Source: Planococcus sp. PAMC 21323
GTDB taxonomy: Bacteria; Bacillota; Bacilli; Bacillales_A; Planococcaceae
Reading direction: 5' to 3'
Assembly: GCF_000785555.1 (NCBI RefSeq)
Contig: NZ_CP009129.1
Location: 1,054,001 to 1,118,000, forward strand
Length of the DNA stretch: 64,000 nt
The position numbers and the translations under genes are program-made. The notes beneath the pieces are model-generated. The model did no database searches and was not told where the DNA came from. It was given only the letters and a program-made list of their open reading frames with translations. Positions 1 through 6,784 of the stretch are shown piece after piece. Every line of letters begins with the position of its first letter. Position 1 is the stretch's first letter.

Positions 1-316
1 AGGCAGAACGAATCAATAAGATGTTTTCATTTGTTTTGATATTGTCTTTATCGTTCGTTGTTTCTACTCGAACGAAAACAATGTAGCGTTTAAGGTCAAC
101 GTGCTTAACGGCATACCCTGCAATAGTCCAGGCTAGATAATGCTTAGCTGGAGCTTTGGTTTTTTTCCACCAACTATAGCTCAAGTAGGCACTATTTGGA
201 AGGTTTTGGCCCATTATTTTTTCGATTTCTGTAAATTGTAACGTAATGGTTGGATTTGTCGTTGATAAAAAATAATTTGCTAAAGGAATATATTTTTTTT
301 CGATTTCCATATTCAT
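1..316 (-). CDS. DUF7662-like protein, cut by window edge
   Basis: Only the first 105 codons are inside the window; the C-terminus lies beyond base 1. The ATG at 316 follows a perfect GGAGG six to ten bases upstream. The visible protein reads MNMEIEKKYIPLANYF and then has the pattern FTEIEKIMG..LP.SA..SYSWW, followed by HYLAWTIAGYAVKHVDL and YIVFVRVE. An IE-I-G-LP-SA-WW core followed by AW..AGY.V and F.R is what I remember of the uncharacterised DUF7662 family. No function is known to me. The family label comes from memory of the motif and should be checked by a profile search. Confidence 0.6.
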   Translation of the reverse strand, partial: MNMEIEKKYIPLANYFLSTTNPTITLQFTEIEKIMGQNLPNSAYLSYSWWKKTKAPAKHYLAWTIAGYAVKHVDLKRYIVFVRVETTNDKDNIKTNENILLIRSA

Positions 317-437
317 TTGATTATTTCCTCCTTGCCGGTATTTCGTTCATTGCAGTAAAAATGAAGCAGCACAGACAACTTGAATCTTGTGCTTGTGCCT
401 GTGCTGCTTAGATAAACTAACAAAACATTCATCGATT

Positions 438-875
438 TTATTTGAGTGCCACATTGTGTTGAACTTGATCTTGATTCGTCCAAACAATGGTAGTTCCTGG
501 TGCTACCGTGATAGATTCTTCACTAAACGCATAATCAGCAATATCCACTTCTAGTTGATCCATTGCTTCTGCACCTTCTTCTACGATTACCTTCATTTGC
601 ATGTCAGGATGTGGCTCACAGAAGATCGAAAATTCTCCAGCTTCGTTAAAAACAAAACTTGTCGTTTCACCTTTTGATAAGAGTTTTGAAGCCGTACCAC
701 TCATTGCTTCAGGTGCACTTTCTTGTGCCGGTTCTTCTTCTGGCTCTTCGGTCGCACTTTGCTGTTCTTCGGAAACGGGTTCTGCTGGTTCTTCGGTTAC
801 TGGTTGTTCTTGACTACAAGCGGCTAGTGATAATAAACCTGTCGCCAAAATAAAGTTGAATTTTTTGTTAATCAT
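438..875 (-). CDS. Lipoprotein with circularly permuted cupredoxin domain
   Basis: 145-residue exported lipoprotein. Start chosen at ATG 875, preceded by AGGAGG; a longer frame upstream has no ribosome site. Residues 1-20 are a lipoprotein signal (lipobox LAAC, Cys20), and 21-58 are a Glu/Pro-rich tether. The rest is a type I copper fold in swapped order. Residues 60-98 are the normal C-terminal half, with amicyanin-like ligands in FCEPHPDM (Cys86, His89, Met92). Residues 107-145 are the normal N-terminal half (VDIADYAF, ITVAPGTTIVWTN) with the remaining ligand His140 in QHNV, and the protein ends five residues later. All four ligands are present. It probably binds copper at the membrane surface and may carry electrons or buffer copper. 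It is transcribed divergently from the repeat protein at 1151. Confidence 0.85.
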   Translation of the reverse strand: MINKKFNFILATGLLSLAACSQEQPVTEEPAEPVSEEQQSATEEPEEEPAQESAPEAMSGTASKLLSKGETTSFVFNEAGEFSIFCEPHPDMQMKVIVEEGAEAMDQLEVDIADYAFSEESITVAPGTTIVWTNQDQVQHNVALK

Positions 876-904
876 ATTATTTCCTCCTTGTTTTAGGTTC
901 TTGC

Positions 905-919
905 ATATATAACGCAAAA
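905..919 (-). promoter_or_regulatory. TTTGCGTTAT motif before the cupredoxin gene
   Basis: Read on the minus strand, TTTTGCGTTATATATGCAA lies about 35-45 bases before the start codon of the cupredoxin lipoprotein. The same 10-mer TTTGCGTTAT occurs at 1098-1107, about 45-53 bases before the divergent gene. The shared position suggests a common operator or promoter element; its role is inferred. Confidence 0.4.
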
Positions 920-1027
920 AGCTGAGAAATAGATTGGTTTTTTGAAAACCGAAGAGAAATTTCGTGTTTCTTCTATAAGAAGAGAGAATTAAATTGTCCT
1001 TCATTACTTTCCTTATCTAAAGAGTTT

Positions 1028-1041
1028 CTTTAAATTTAAAG
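1028..1041. repeat. 14-bp palindrome in the divergent intergenic region
   Basis: CTTTAAATTTAAAG is a perfect palindrome lying between the two divergent genes at 875 and 1151. It may be a regulator site or may only reflect AT-rich sequence. Confidence 0.3.
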
Positions 1042-1097
1042 TTAAAAGAGTTAAAAAAATTAATTATTTTATGGAAAAGTGATCTAAACAAAAACCC

Positions 1098-1119
1098 TTT
1101 GCGTTATGTCTGTATAACG
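1098..1119 (+). promoter_or_regulatory. TTTGCGTTAT motif with CGTTAT-N6-ATAACG inverted repeat
   Basis: Bases 1102-1119 read CGTTAT-GTCTGT-ATAACG, a perfect 6-6-6 inverted repeat, preceded by TTT to give the 10-mer shared with the cupredoxin gene. It could be an operator, part of an ECF-type promoter, or a small hairpin in the leader. Seen directly; the function is inferred. Confidence 0.4.
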
Positions 1120-1150
1120 AAAAAAAACAAAACAAAGGGAGCGATTTTAG

Positions 1151-2512
1151 ATGAAATTAAACAAAGTACTTTTAGCCTTACCACTCAGCCTAGCATTATT
1201 GGTACCAACGGCGGCACTTGCCGACAGCCACGGAGGACATTCAACAGCGAGCGAAGCTTCAATGGAAATGGCCACAGCAACACCGGCTGGAGAACTACGC
1301 ATCGCCCTTGATACGACGTTAACCGAGCATGCATTCCTTGCAATCGAAGCGATGCGTAAAGGCGTCGACGGCGCAGAAGATTTTGACCAAGCAGCAGGCG
1401 CGTTACTAGCGAACGCTGACGACTTATCAGCAGCAGTCGGATCGGTTTATGGCGAAGAAGGCGCAGCGCAATTTGACGAAGTATGGAAATCACATATCGG
1501 GTATTTCGTGGATTACGTAACAGCAACTGCTGAAGACAACCAAGAAGGCAAAGACCAAGCCCTAGCAGAACTGGAAAAATACAAAGTTGAACAATCTGAG
1601 TTTTTTGACACAGCAACAGGTGGCTTACTGCCAGCGGCAGCTGTTCAAGAAGGATTGGACATGCACGTTGATCAGTTGATCATGGCATTTGACGCATACG
1701 TAGCGGGTGATTTCGAAAAAGCTTACTCATTAGAGCGTGAAGGAATTCAACACATGAGCATGTTTGCAGAAAGCTTGTCTATTGCGATCACAACTCAATT
1801 CCCAGACAAATTTGAAAACACAAGTGCCGATACACCAGCGATCGACTTGCGTGCAACATTAAACCAAACGTTCACTGAACATGCAGGACTTGCGGTAATG
1901 GCAATGCAAGACGGCGCTGACGGCGCAGAAAGTTTTGACCAAGCAGCAGGTGCGTTACTAGCGAACGCTGACGACTTGTCGGCAGCAGTTGGTTCGGTAT
2001 ACGGCGAAGAAGCCGGTGCACAATTTGACGAAACATGGAAGTCACACATTGGCTACTTTGTGGATTACGTAACAGCAACAGGTGAAGGCAACAAAGAAGG
2101 CCAAGAACAAGCACGTGCAGAACTTGACCAATATATTGTGGACCAAGCCGCATTCTTAGATGCAGCAACAGAAGGACGCGTACCAGCCGATGCACTTGAA
2201 GAAGGCTTGACAGCACACGTTGGCCAACTCCTAGCCGCATTTGACTCATACGTAGCCGGCGATTTTGATGCAGCATACAGCTCGATTCGCGAAGCATACG
2301 CACATATGCAAATGCCAGCAGCTGGCTTGTCAGCAGCAATCGTAGATCAGTTCCCAGACCAATTTGGCGCAACTGAAATGCCATCTGAAATGCCAAAAAC
2401 AGGCATGGGCGGAACAGCTGACGAAGGATCATTCCCAATCATGTGGGTACTAGTGGGCTTGATGCTTGCGACATTGACAACAGTTGTAGCAGTTCGTACA
2501 CGCAAACAATAA
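1151..2512 (+). CDS. Wall-anchored His-conserved two-repeat protein
   Basis: 453 residues. A signal peptide (about 1-24) is followed by SHGGH and two copies of a helical unit, about residues 48-222 and 232-406, aligned at a constant 184-residue offset. Stretches such as ANADDLSAAVGSVYGEE and SHIGYFVDYVTAT are shared by both. Each unit keeps four His: 60/244, 115/299, 172/356 and 201/385. That is the pattern expected of a metal-binding helix bundle. The C-terminus has EMPKTGMGG, a hydrophobic segment and RTRKQ, which is a sortase sorting signal of the LPXTG type with Met for Leu. Homologues in Bacillales are, from memory, often loosely named copper amine oxidase, but I see no oxidase domain. 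The divergent cupredoxin neighbour makes a copper-handling surface role attractive. RBS AAAGGGAG. Confidence 0.75.
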   Translation: MKLNKVLLALPLSLALLVPTAALADSHGGHSTASEASMEMATATPAGELRIALDTTLTEHAFLAIEAMRKGVDGAEDFDQAAGALLANADDLSAAVGSVYGEEGAAQFDEVWKSHIGYFVDYVTATAEDNQEGKDQALAELEKYKVEQSEFFDTATGGLLPAAAVQEGLDMHVDQLIMAFDAYVAGDFEKAYSLEREGIQHMSMFAESLSIAITTQFPDKFENTSADTPAIDLRATLNQTFTEHAGLAVMAMQDGADGAESFDQAAGALLANADDLSAAVGSVYGEEAGAQFDETWKSHIGYFVDYVTATGEGNKEGQEQARAELDQYIVDQAAFLDAATEGRVPADALEEGLTAHVGQLLAAFDSYVAGDFDAAYSSIREAYAHMQMPAAGLSAAIVDQFPDQFGATEMPSEMPKTGMGGTADEGSFPIMWVLVGLMLATLTTVVAVRTRKQ

Positions 2513-2519
2513 TTAGACA

Positions 2520-2561
2520 GATAACAAAAAAGCTAGCCTTTTTGGCTAGCTTTTTGTTATA
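2520..2561 (+). terminator. Terminator after the wall-anchored repeat protein
   Basis: ATAACAAAAAAGCTAGCC pairs with GGCTAGCTTTTTGTTAT across a T5 loop, leaving one unpaired A. The 17-bp stem contains its own A and T tracts, so it could work on both strands. Confidence 0.85.
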
Positions 2562-2681
2562 GAAATTTTAGTTAGAGTATTGCAGTGTCACTGCCTACAA
2601 TACTCACAAATTCATTATCCAACTGTTTTGAAAACGGCCACCAGGCTAGAATTATTCAGAACATATAGGAGGGATTCGATT

Positions 2682-2903
2682 ATGGAATGTGAATTTTTGC
2701 TAGTGTACACCAATGGGGCTCAATTGATGAAAAAAGAATATGCCGAGGTATTTGAATACCAATTAGATACATTTTTAGTATATCAGGAATCGTTTAATGT
2801 AATGGAAGGACTCTCTTCTATAGAAGAGGAAATTTTATTTTTCGATGAAATGAAAGCTAGAATTTTATCGAAGGTCTTTGATGAGAGCTTACCCATGTTG
2901 TAA
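2682..2903 (+). CDS. Small hypothetical protein, 73 aa
   Basis: ATG at 2682 follows TAGGAGGG with good spacing. The product is acidic and soluble, rich in Glu and Phe (MECEFLLVYTNGAQLMKK), with no signal peptide or membrane segment. I do not recognise a family. It lies in an accessory stretch of small genes between the copper-type pair and msrA, with no partner close enough to suggest an operon. Real coding is supported mainly by the strong ribosome site and an uninterrupted reading frame. Confidence 0.5.
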   Translation: MECEFLLVYTNGAQLMKKEYAEVFEYQLDTFLVYQESFNVMEGLSSIEEEILFFDEMKARILSKVFDESLPML

Positions 2904-3144
2904 GAAAGTGCAGGGTGTTCTATGAACAATTTTAATTGTATGAAGGAGATTCATTTTTATCACTAGCTATCTGTGATATGAATTAATATAATCGATATAC
3001 AGAAAAAAGTAAGGAAGTTTTTAGAAACTCTCGAATTGAGGGAGGTTGTATTATACGCTCGCATTTTTGTATATTGGGTTCTGATTGAAGGAATAGAAGA
3101 GATAGAGAGCATAACCAATTTTTCACTTTAGGGAGAAATGTAGA

Positions 3145-3351
3145 ATGATGTTGAAGTACTACAAAAAACGTTATGAGATAATTATGCAGGGGACTTACCC
3201 AATAAATCGAAAAAAAATAATGTTAGACACCCTGACAAGTGACATCGAGCAGGCTTATGCAATTCCGATGCAAAAAGATCCTGCCTGGGAACAGAAAAAT
3301 AAAGAGATATTTTCACTTTATTCTCAGGTTTCTGCCCACAAAGGCATGTAG
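3145..3351 (+). CDS. Small hypothetical protein, 68 aa
   Basis: Starts at ATG 3145 (a second ATG is at 3148) behind GGGAG. The sequence opens LKYYKKRYEIIMQGTYP and is basic at the N-terminus, with mixed charge later; no membrane segment is seen. The family is not recognised. The 240 bases before it contain no gene I can support, and the next clear signal downstream is the hairpin at 3526. Its codon use looks like that of neighbouring genes. Confidence 0.45.
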   Translation: MMLKYYKKRYEIIMQGTYPINRKKIMLDTLTSDIEQAYAIPMQKDPAWEQKNKEIFSLYSQVSAHKGM

Positions 3352-3525
3352 AAAAAAGGCGTTTTTGGCATTGAAAAGAACGTCAAAAATTGAACTAGTT
3401 AAATACAGTCTATTATTCGAGAGAGAAGTATGTGACCTACAAGTAGCTATCAAAAAGAGGAAGCTGACAAAAAGGAGATATCATTACAAAATAAATGTAA
3501 ATTACATATCTCGGATTATTGGAAG

Positions 3526-3560
3526 GGCAGAAGCTTTAATAGAGGCTTCTGCTTTTTGTT
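3526..3560 (+). terminator. Intrinsic terminator
   Basis: GCAGAAGC and GCTTCTGC pair around a short loop and are followed by TTTTTGTTT. It probably ends transcription from the 68-residue gene. The 528 bases from 3352 to 3879 otherwise hold only this hairpin, the palindrome at 3738 and an 18-codon frame. Confidence 0.65.
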
Positions 3561-3737
3561 TGGATAAGTGTACATCCACGAACAGCTGCAGGGCTTTTGG
3601 TGGTGTCCCTACATCTAGTAATTCGTATATCAGTTACTCAAGAAAAAAGCTTACAAACAATTCAAAAGAAGAGATGAGAATTTTTCCGCACTGATATTTA
3701 TCTTGGACTTCTGAAAATATTCTTTAATAAAATAGAA

Positions 3738-3767
3738 AGAACATATCGGCATATGCTGATATGTTCT
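3738..3767. repeat. 30-bp palindrome
   Basis: AGAACATATC and GATATGTTCT flank the inner palindrome GCATATGC, giving a near-perfect 30-bp palindrome with one G/T wobble pair. There is no T tract after it, so it is a poor terminator. A regulator site or RNA hairpin is possible. Confidence 0.5.
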
Positions 3768-3822
3768 GTTCATTCATATAATAATCTCTGAAAAATTCTT
3801 ATTTAGAAAGGGTGAAAAGGAT

Positions 3823-3879
3823 ATGAAGAAGAAAGAAATACAAGATTATTTAAAGGTTACTTTATGGATATGCTCTTAA
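3823..3879 (+). CDS. Possible 18-aa peptide or gene remnant
   Basis: ATG 3823 follows GGGTGAAAAGGAT and runs for 18 codons (MKKKEIQDYLKVTLWICS) to a TAA at 3877-3879. It abuts, tail to tail, the stop of the small membrane protein on the other strand. It could be the decayed start of a lost gene. Evidence is only the ribosome site and the frame. Confidence 0.2.
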   Translation: MKKKEIQDYLKVTLWICS

Positions 3880-3999
3880 CTATTTTGCTTTTCTCTTTTT
3901 TGCTAAAGTAACTACGAAGCGTATCAATAAGATTAGCGCAACAAAAAAAAGAAACGTGTAGATAACGTCGCCCCAATTTATCATTTCAGTAGGATTCAT
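3880..3999 (-). CDS. 39-aa single-span membrane protein (DUF4083-like)
   Basis: ATG 3999 follows AGGAGGG at good spacing. The peptide is NPTEMINWGDVIYTF, then a hydrophobic stretch (LFFVALILLIRFVV) and a basic tail KKRKAK. That is one transmembrane helix with a short N-terminal acidic/aromatic lead and a positive C-terminus. The shape resembles the short DUF4083 proteins of Bacillus (inferred from memory). It lies just downstream of the DUF4181-like membrane protein on the same strand. Its function is unknown. Confidence 0.65.
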   Translation of the reverse strand: MNPTEMINWGDVIYTFLFFVALILLIRFVVTLAKKRKAK

Positions 4000-4205
4000 A
4001 TTTAATCCCTCCTCATTAAATTTATTTCAATTCCTTTATACCAATTAACTTAAAAGCAGATTTCATTTATCTAGAAAATTTAGTGGTTCTAATGTTCATG
4101 CAAATGTAACATATTGTAAGTTTATCGACACTCAGTTCCAATCAAATAAAAAAGCGTTATTTAGAAGGTGTCAAAGTGGCATTCATATCCTAGTAAATGA
4201 TCTAG

Positions 4206-4634
4206 TTAGAAAAAACCGAGAAAATCAGTCGTAAATAATAAGGTAAGAATCACGAGTATAAAAACCAATTGACTAATCGTGTAAATATAGGCATTGGGAT
4301 TTTTGGCATATTTTCTTTCCATGAGTGCTCTTACTATCTCAGTTATAAAAACAAGCCCAAACAATAAAAACCATGGCTCCAAAAACAAGTAAGATTCATC
4401 TGGAAGCCTGGGTATATTAATGAAAAATCCTAATACCATTACAGCAATAAAGAAAATCCTGATACTCCAGTCGATTTTCTTGTGTTGATCATTTACGTGG
4501 TTATGAGAGAATGCTCTTGGTTTCTCAACTCCTAGCCACCTCCGCAAGAGAGCATTGAATACAGTCATCAACACGACAAAAACAGTCAGCAAGAGAAATA
4601 AATTTAACCAGAATGTTGCTTCACCTCCATACAT
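4206..4634 (-). CDS. DUF4181-like integral membrane protein
   Basis: 142 residues with about four transmembrane segments (roughly 8-28, 58-76, 84-102 and 118-140). The cytoplasmic loop after the first helix carries SHNHVNDQHKKIDWSIRI, the SxNHVNxxHKKxDWxIRI pattern I associate with DUF4181. ATG 4634 follows GAGGAGG. No enzyme motif is seen. The family is mostly uncharacterised and common in Bacillales accessory regions. The 39-residue membrane protein lies 206 bases downstream on the same strand, with no terminator that I can see between them. Confidence 0.7.
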   Translation of the reverse strand: MYGGEATFWLNLFLLLTVFVVLMTVFNALLRRWLGVEKPRAFSHNHVNDQHKKIDWSIRIFFIAVMVLGFFINIPRLPDESYLFLEPWFLLFGLVFITEIVRALMERKYAKNPNAYIYTISQLVFILVILTLLFTTDFLGFF

Positions 4635-4787
4635 GAGTTATCCTCCTCTATGATAAAGTTCCAAACTAGTTTTGAATGTAATCCAACGTACGGAAAAGTA
4701 ATTTCCTCAAAAAAGGTAAGTTGCGAGAAATTGACAAGATAAAAATGAGTGCGCTTAAAAACGCCAACGATCTTAATGATCTACTAA

Positions 4788-5054
4788 CTAAATTGAGTGG
4801 ATATAGCCATTTAGTTTGTTTTGTATTGATACATAATTGGTTGTAAACAAAAGATATGTGCTGTCCTTTGTCGTAATCACAACTCTATCGGTTGTGCCAT
4901 AAGGCATTCCAATTCGAATGGCTGTTTTTTCTTTTCCACCGTAAGTATCATCTGTAGAAATTGCTAAAATATCAGCTATTGGAATGGTTATCTTAGTGAA
5001 TAGCCATCTAATCACGACATCAGAATTTACTTTTTTTACAAATACCTCAAACAA
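4788..5054 (-). CDS. SunI/YnzG-type PH-like protein
   Basis: 88 residues starting at TTG 5054 behind GAGGGA. The central block IPIADILAISTDDTYGG, then KTAIRIGMPYGTTDRVVI and YLLFTTN, is typical of the SunI/YnzG family. In B. subtilis SunI is a membrane-tied immunity protein against the bacteriocin sublancin. This copy has no clear membrane helix, and no bacteriocin gene is visible nearby. It is therefore more likely a family member of unknown role than a working sublancin immunity gene. Confidence 0.7.
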   Translation of the reverse strand: MFEVFVKKVNSDVVIRWLFTKITIPIADILAISTDDTYGGKEKTAIRIGMPYGTTDRVVITTKDSTYLLFTTNYVSIQNKLNGYIHSI

Positions 5055-5586
5055 AAAAATCCCTCTTTTCTATTAATGAGCTTATTTTAATCTAGTAAGA
5101 AAATTTAAAGACTAGTTACATTAATTTAAACGTCTTGCAGCAAGCAACTCATAAATCCACTTACTTTAGTTTTTTGATATATTCGTATGAATTAGATTGA
5201 AGAAAATAAAAAAACGAACACAATCATACGCAGTACGATCTAAATAAAAGACGAATCAATTTTTTCTTTGGAAAGCTCTTTTTTTCCTCTATGGACGACA
5301 GACAATTATGAAGAGATGTAAAATCAAGTGATTTGTGAACTTTTCTCTTATCCCTAATACTTTACGTTCAATTTATAAAATAGTTTCAAAATATATCCAA
5401 TGCCAGTTCTTTTCTTTATAAATGGAGAAGTATACTTTTACGAACACTGCTATTTCTAAGTTCCTAAGACTCATCGCACTCTGCTCACTTTCTATTTAGT
5501 GATTCAGTTTGATCTTTTCTTATCTAGTAGATAAACGAAGCCTAAGAACGAATGATATACTTTTATAAAATTAGGGGGGGCACCAT
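5055..5586. other. 532-bp AT-rich gap without a gene
   Basis: Stop codons are dense in all frames on both strands. The only structure I see is the inverted repeat TTATCTA-G-TAGATAA at 5520-5534, ahead of msrA, and a TATACT -10-like hexamer near 5551, both likely part of the msrA control region. Confidence 0.6.
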
Positions 5587-6057
5587 ATGGAAATCATATA
5601 TATTGCGGGTGGATGTTTATGGGGAGTACAGGCTTTTATCAAAACTTTACCTGGAATAAAATCGACAGAAGCAGGACGCGCAAATGGAACAAGTCAAGCA
5701 CTCGATGGGGACTATGATGGCTACGCAGAGTGTGTGAAAACAACATTTGATCCAGAAGCATTGTCGATTCGAGACTTGATGTCGTATTTATTTGAAATCA
5801 TCGATCCTTATAGTTTAAATCGGCAAGGGCAGGATGTTGGTAAGAAATACAGAACAGGAGTATATAGTGAAAATCTAAAGCATTTAGAAGAGGTGAAAGC
5901 TTTTATTCATGAGAGGAGCGATCGTGACTGCATAGTGGTGGAAGTGTTGCCCCTTTCAAATTATGTAAAAAGTGCAAAAGAACATCAAGATAGACTAACA
6001 AGATGTCCAGATGATTATTGTCATATTCCAAAAGCGTTATTGAGTAAATACAAATAA
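5587..6057 (+). CDS. msrA: Peptide methionine sulfoxide reductase MsrA
   Basis: 156 residues, a little shorter than the usual 170-210. It reduces methionine-S-sulfoxide in proteins using thiols. The active-site motif is GGCLWG (Cys10; GCFWG is usual), followed by the conserved DPYSLNRQGQDVGKKYRTG and a C-terminal YCHI whose Cys145 is the normal resolving position; Cys140 sits five residues before it. ATG 5587 follows a run of seven G. It stands alone, without msrB, and is followed by its own terminator. The family is certain. Whether the short length alters activity is unknown. Confidence 0.9.
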   Translation: MEIIYIAGGCLWGVQAFIKTLPGIKSTEAGRANGTSQALDGDYDGYAECVKTTFDPEALSIRDLMSYLFEIIDPYSLNRQGQDVGKKYRTGVYSENLKHLEEVKAFIHERSDRDCIVVEVLPLSNYVKSAKEHQDRLTRCPDDYCHIPKALLSKYK

Positions 6058-6089
6058 AAAAAACAAGTTACATAAGCTGTTACGGAAAG

Positions 6090-6119
6090 TGAAGCTCCAG
6101 TGAGGGCTTCTTTTTTATT
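6090..6119 (+). terminator. Terminator after msrA
   Basis: GAAGCTC and GGGCTTC form a stem followed by TTTTTTATTT. Confidence 0.65.
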
Positions 6120-6137
6120 TCGTAAATATTAGTAGAA

Positions 6138-6197
6138 GTAAAGTGGGCTTTACATTCTGGTCGGAGTAAAGTATACTTTACGTAAAGTTAGCTTTAC
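6138..6197 (+). promoter_or_regulatory. Promoter with three GTAAAG-N4-CTTTAC operators
   Basis: Perfect palindromes lie at 6138-6153 (spacer TGGG), 6166-6181 (spacer TATA) and 6182-6197 (spacer TTAG). The core promoter TTTACA (6149-6154), a 17-bp spacer and TATACT (6172-6177) is woven through them: the first site covers the -35 and the second the -10. This is the layout expected for autorepression by the XRE regulator that starts at 6213. Confidence 0.75.
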
Positions 6198-6212
6198 ATG
6201 GAGGGGTAGAAC

Positions 6213-6416
6213 ATGGAGCATCGGATCAAAGAGTTAAGATCTTCATTTGGTTATACGCAAGAGCAGCTATCCGAAAAGCTGAGTGTTTCAAGACAAACAA
6301 TCATTTCGATTGAGAATGGAAGATACAAGCCTTCATTGGAACTGGCATACAAAATAGCTAAACTATTTCAACTGACGATTGAAGATGTCTTTATATTTGA
6401 AAAGGAGAGTGAATAA
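6213..6416 (+). CDS. XRE-family transcriptional regulator
   Basis: 67 residues, essentially one Cro/C1 helix-turn-helix (IKELRSSFGYTQEQLSEKL, then SVSRQTIISIENGRYKPS). It matches the small YvaO/YgzD-like regulators that pair with a membrane protein gene. ATG 6213 follows GGAGGGG. The three palindromes directly upstream overlap the promoter, so it probably represses itself and the next gene, which begins two bases after its stop. The signal it senses is not evident. Confidence 0.85.
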   Translation: MEHRIKELRSSFGYTQEQLSEKLSVSRQTIISIENGRYKPSLELAYKIAKLFQLTIEDVFIFEKESE

Positions 6417-6418
6417 TC

Positions 6419-6721
6419 ATGGAATGGGATCAACTATTAGGTCTATTGGGATTATTACTCGGGTTAACGGGAGGACTTTTCGGTTTGTGGTGGGGACGTA
6501 AAAAAGCTGCGGAAAATAGAGGACTGGATGAGCGGTACACAAGTATTACGACAAAAGCATTCGCCAATGCCTGGAAGATCACATTAGTAGCCATGTATAT
6601 TGAGTTTATCTTTGTAATTTTAGGTTTGGAATTAGCAGCGGTAGAAGTATTAGGCACTTTGATGATTATTCATTTAGTTGGTTGGGCAATCTCTATGGTG
6701 TATTATAACTTCAAACTTTGA
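6419..6721 (+). CDS. Small three-helix membrane protein paired with XRE regulator
   Basis: 100 residues with three hydrophobic segments (about 6-24, 52-70 and 76-95) and a charged loop, GRKKAAENRGLDERYTSI, after the first. The RxLDERY-type loop occurs in small membrane proteins cotranscribed with YgzD-like regulators (recalled, DUF3796-like). RBS AAAGGAG lies in the end of the regulator gene, so the two are probably one operon. The function is unknown; sensing or modulating the regulator from the membrane is possible. Confidence 0.65.
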   Translation: MEWDQLLGLLGLLLGLTGGLFGLWWGRKKAAENRGLDERYTSITTKAFANAWKITLVAMYIEFIFVILGLELAAVEVLGTLMIIHLVGWAISMVYYNFKL

Positions 6722-6752
6722 GTGTGTAGAGTAATAATTTAGTAGTATATAC

Positions 6753-6784
6753 AAAGAAGAGCTACGTGGGTGTAGCTCTTCTTT
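6753..6784 (+). terminator. Terminator after XRE-membrane protein operon
   Basis: AAAGAAGAGCTAC and GTAGCTCTTCTTT form a 13-bp stem with a six-base loop. The following 300 bases to 7082 are AT-rich with no gene and no clear WalR box; they must hold the promoter of the hydrolase at 7083. Confidence 0.8.

Noticed and set aside
3239..3694. 151-codon plus-strand frame overlapping the 68-residue gene
   Set aside because: It runs through the terminator hairpin at 3526, has no ribosome site and its protein has no coherent composition or motif.
4788..5054. Bacteriocin immunity locus around the SunI-like gene
   Set aside because: No precursor peptide, modification enzyme or exporter gene could be found within several kilobases.
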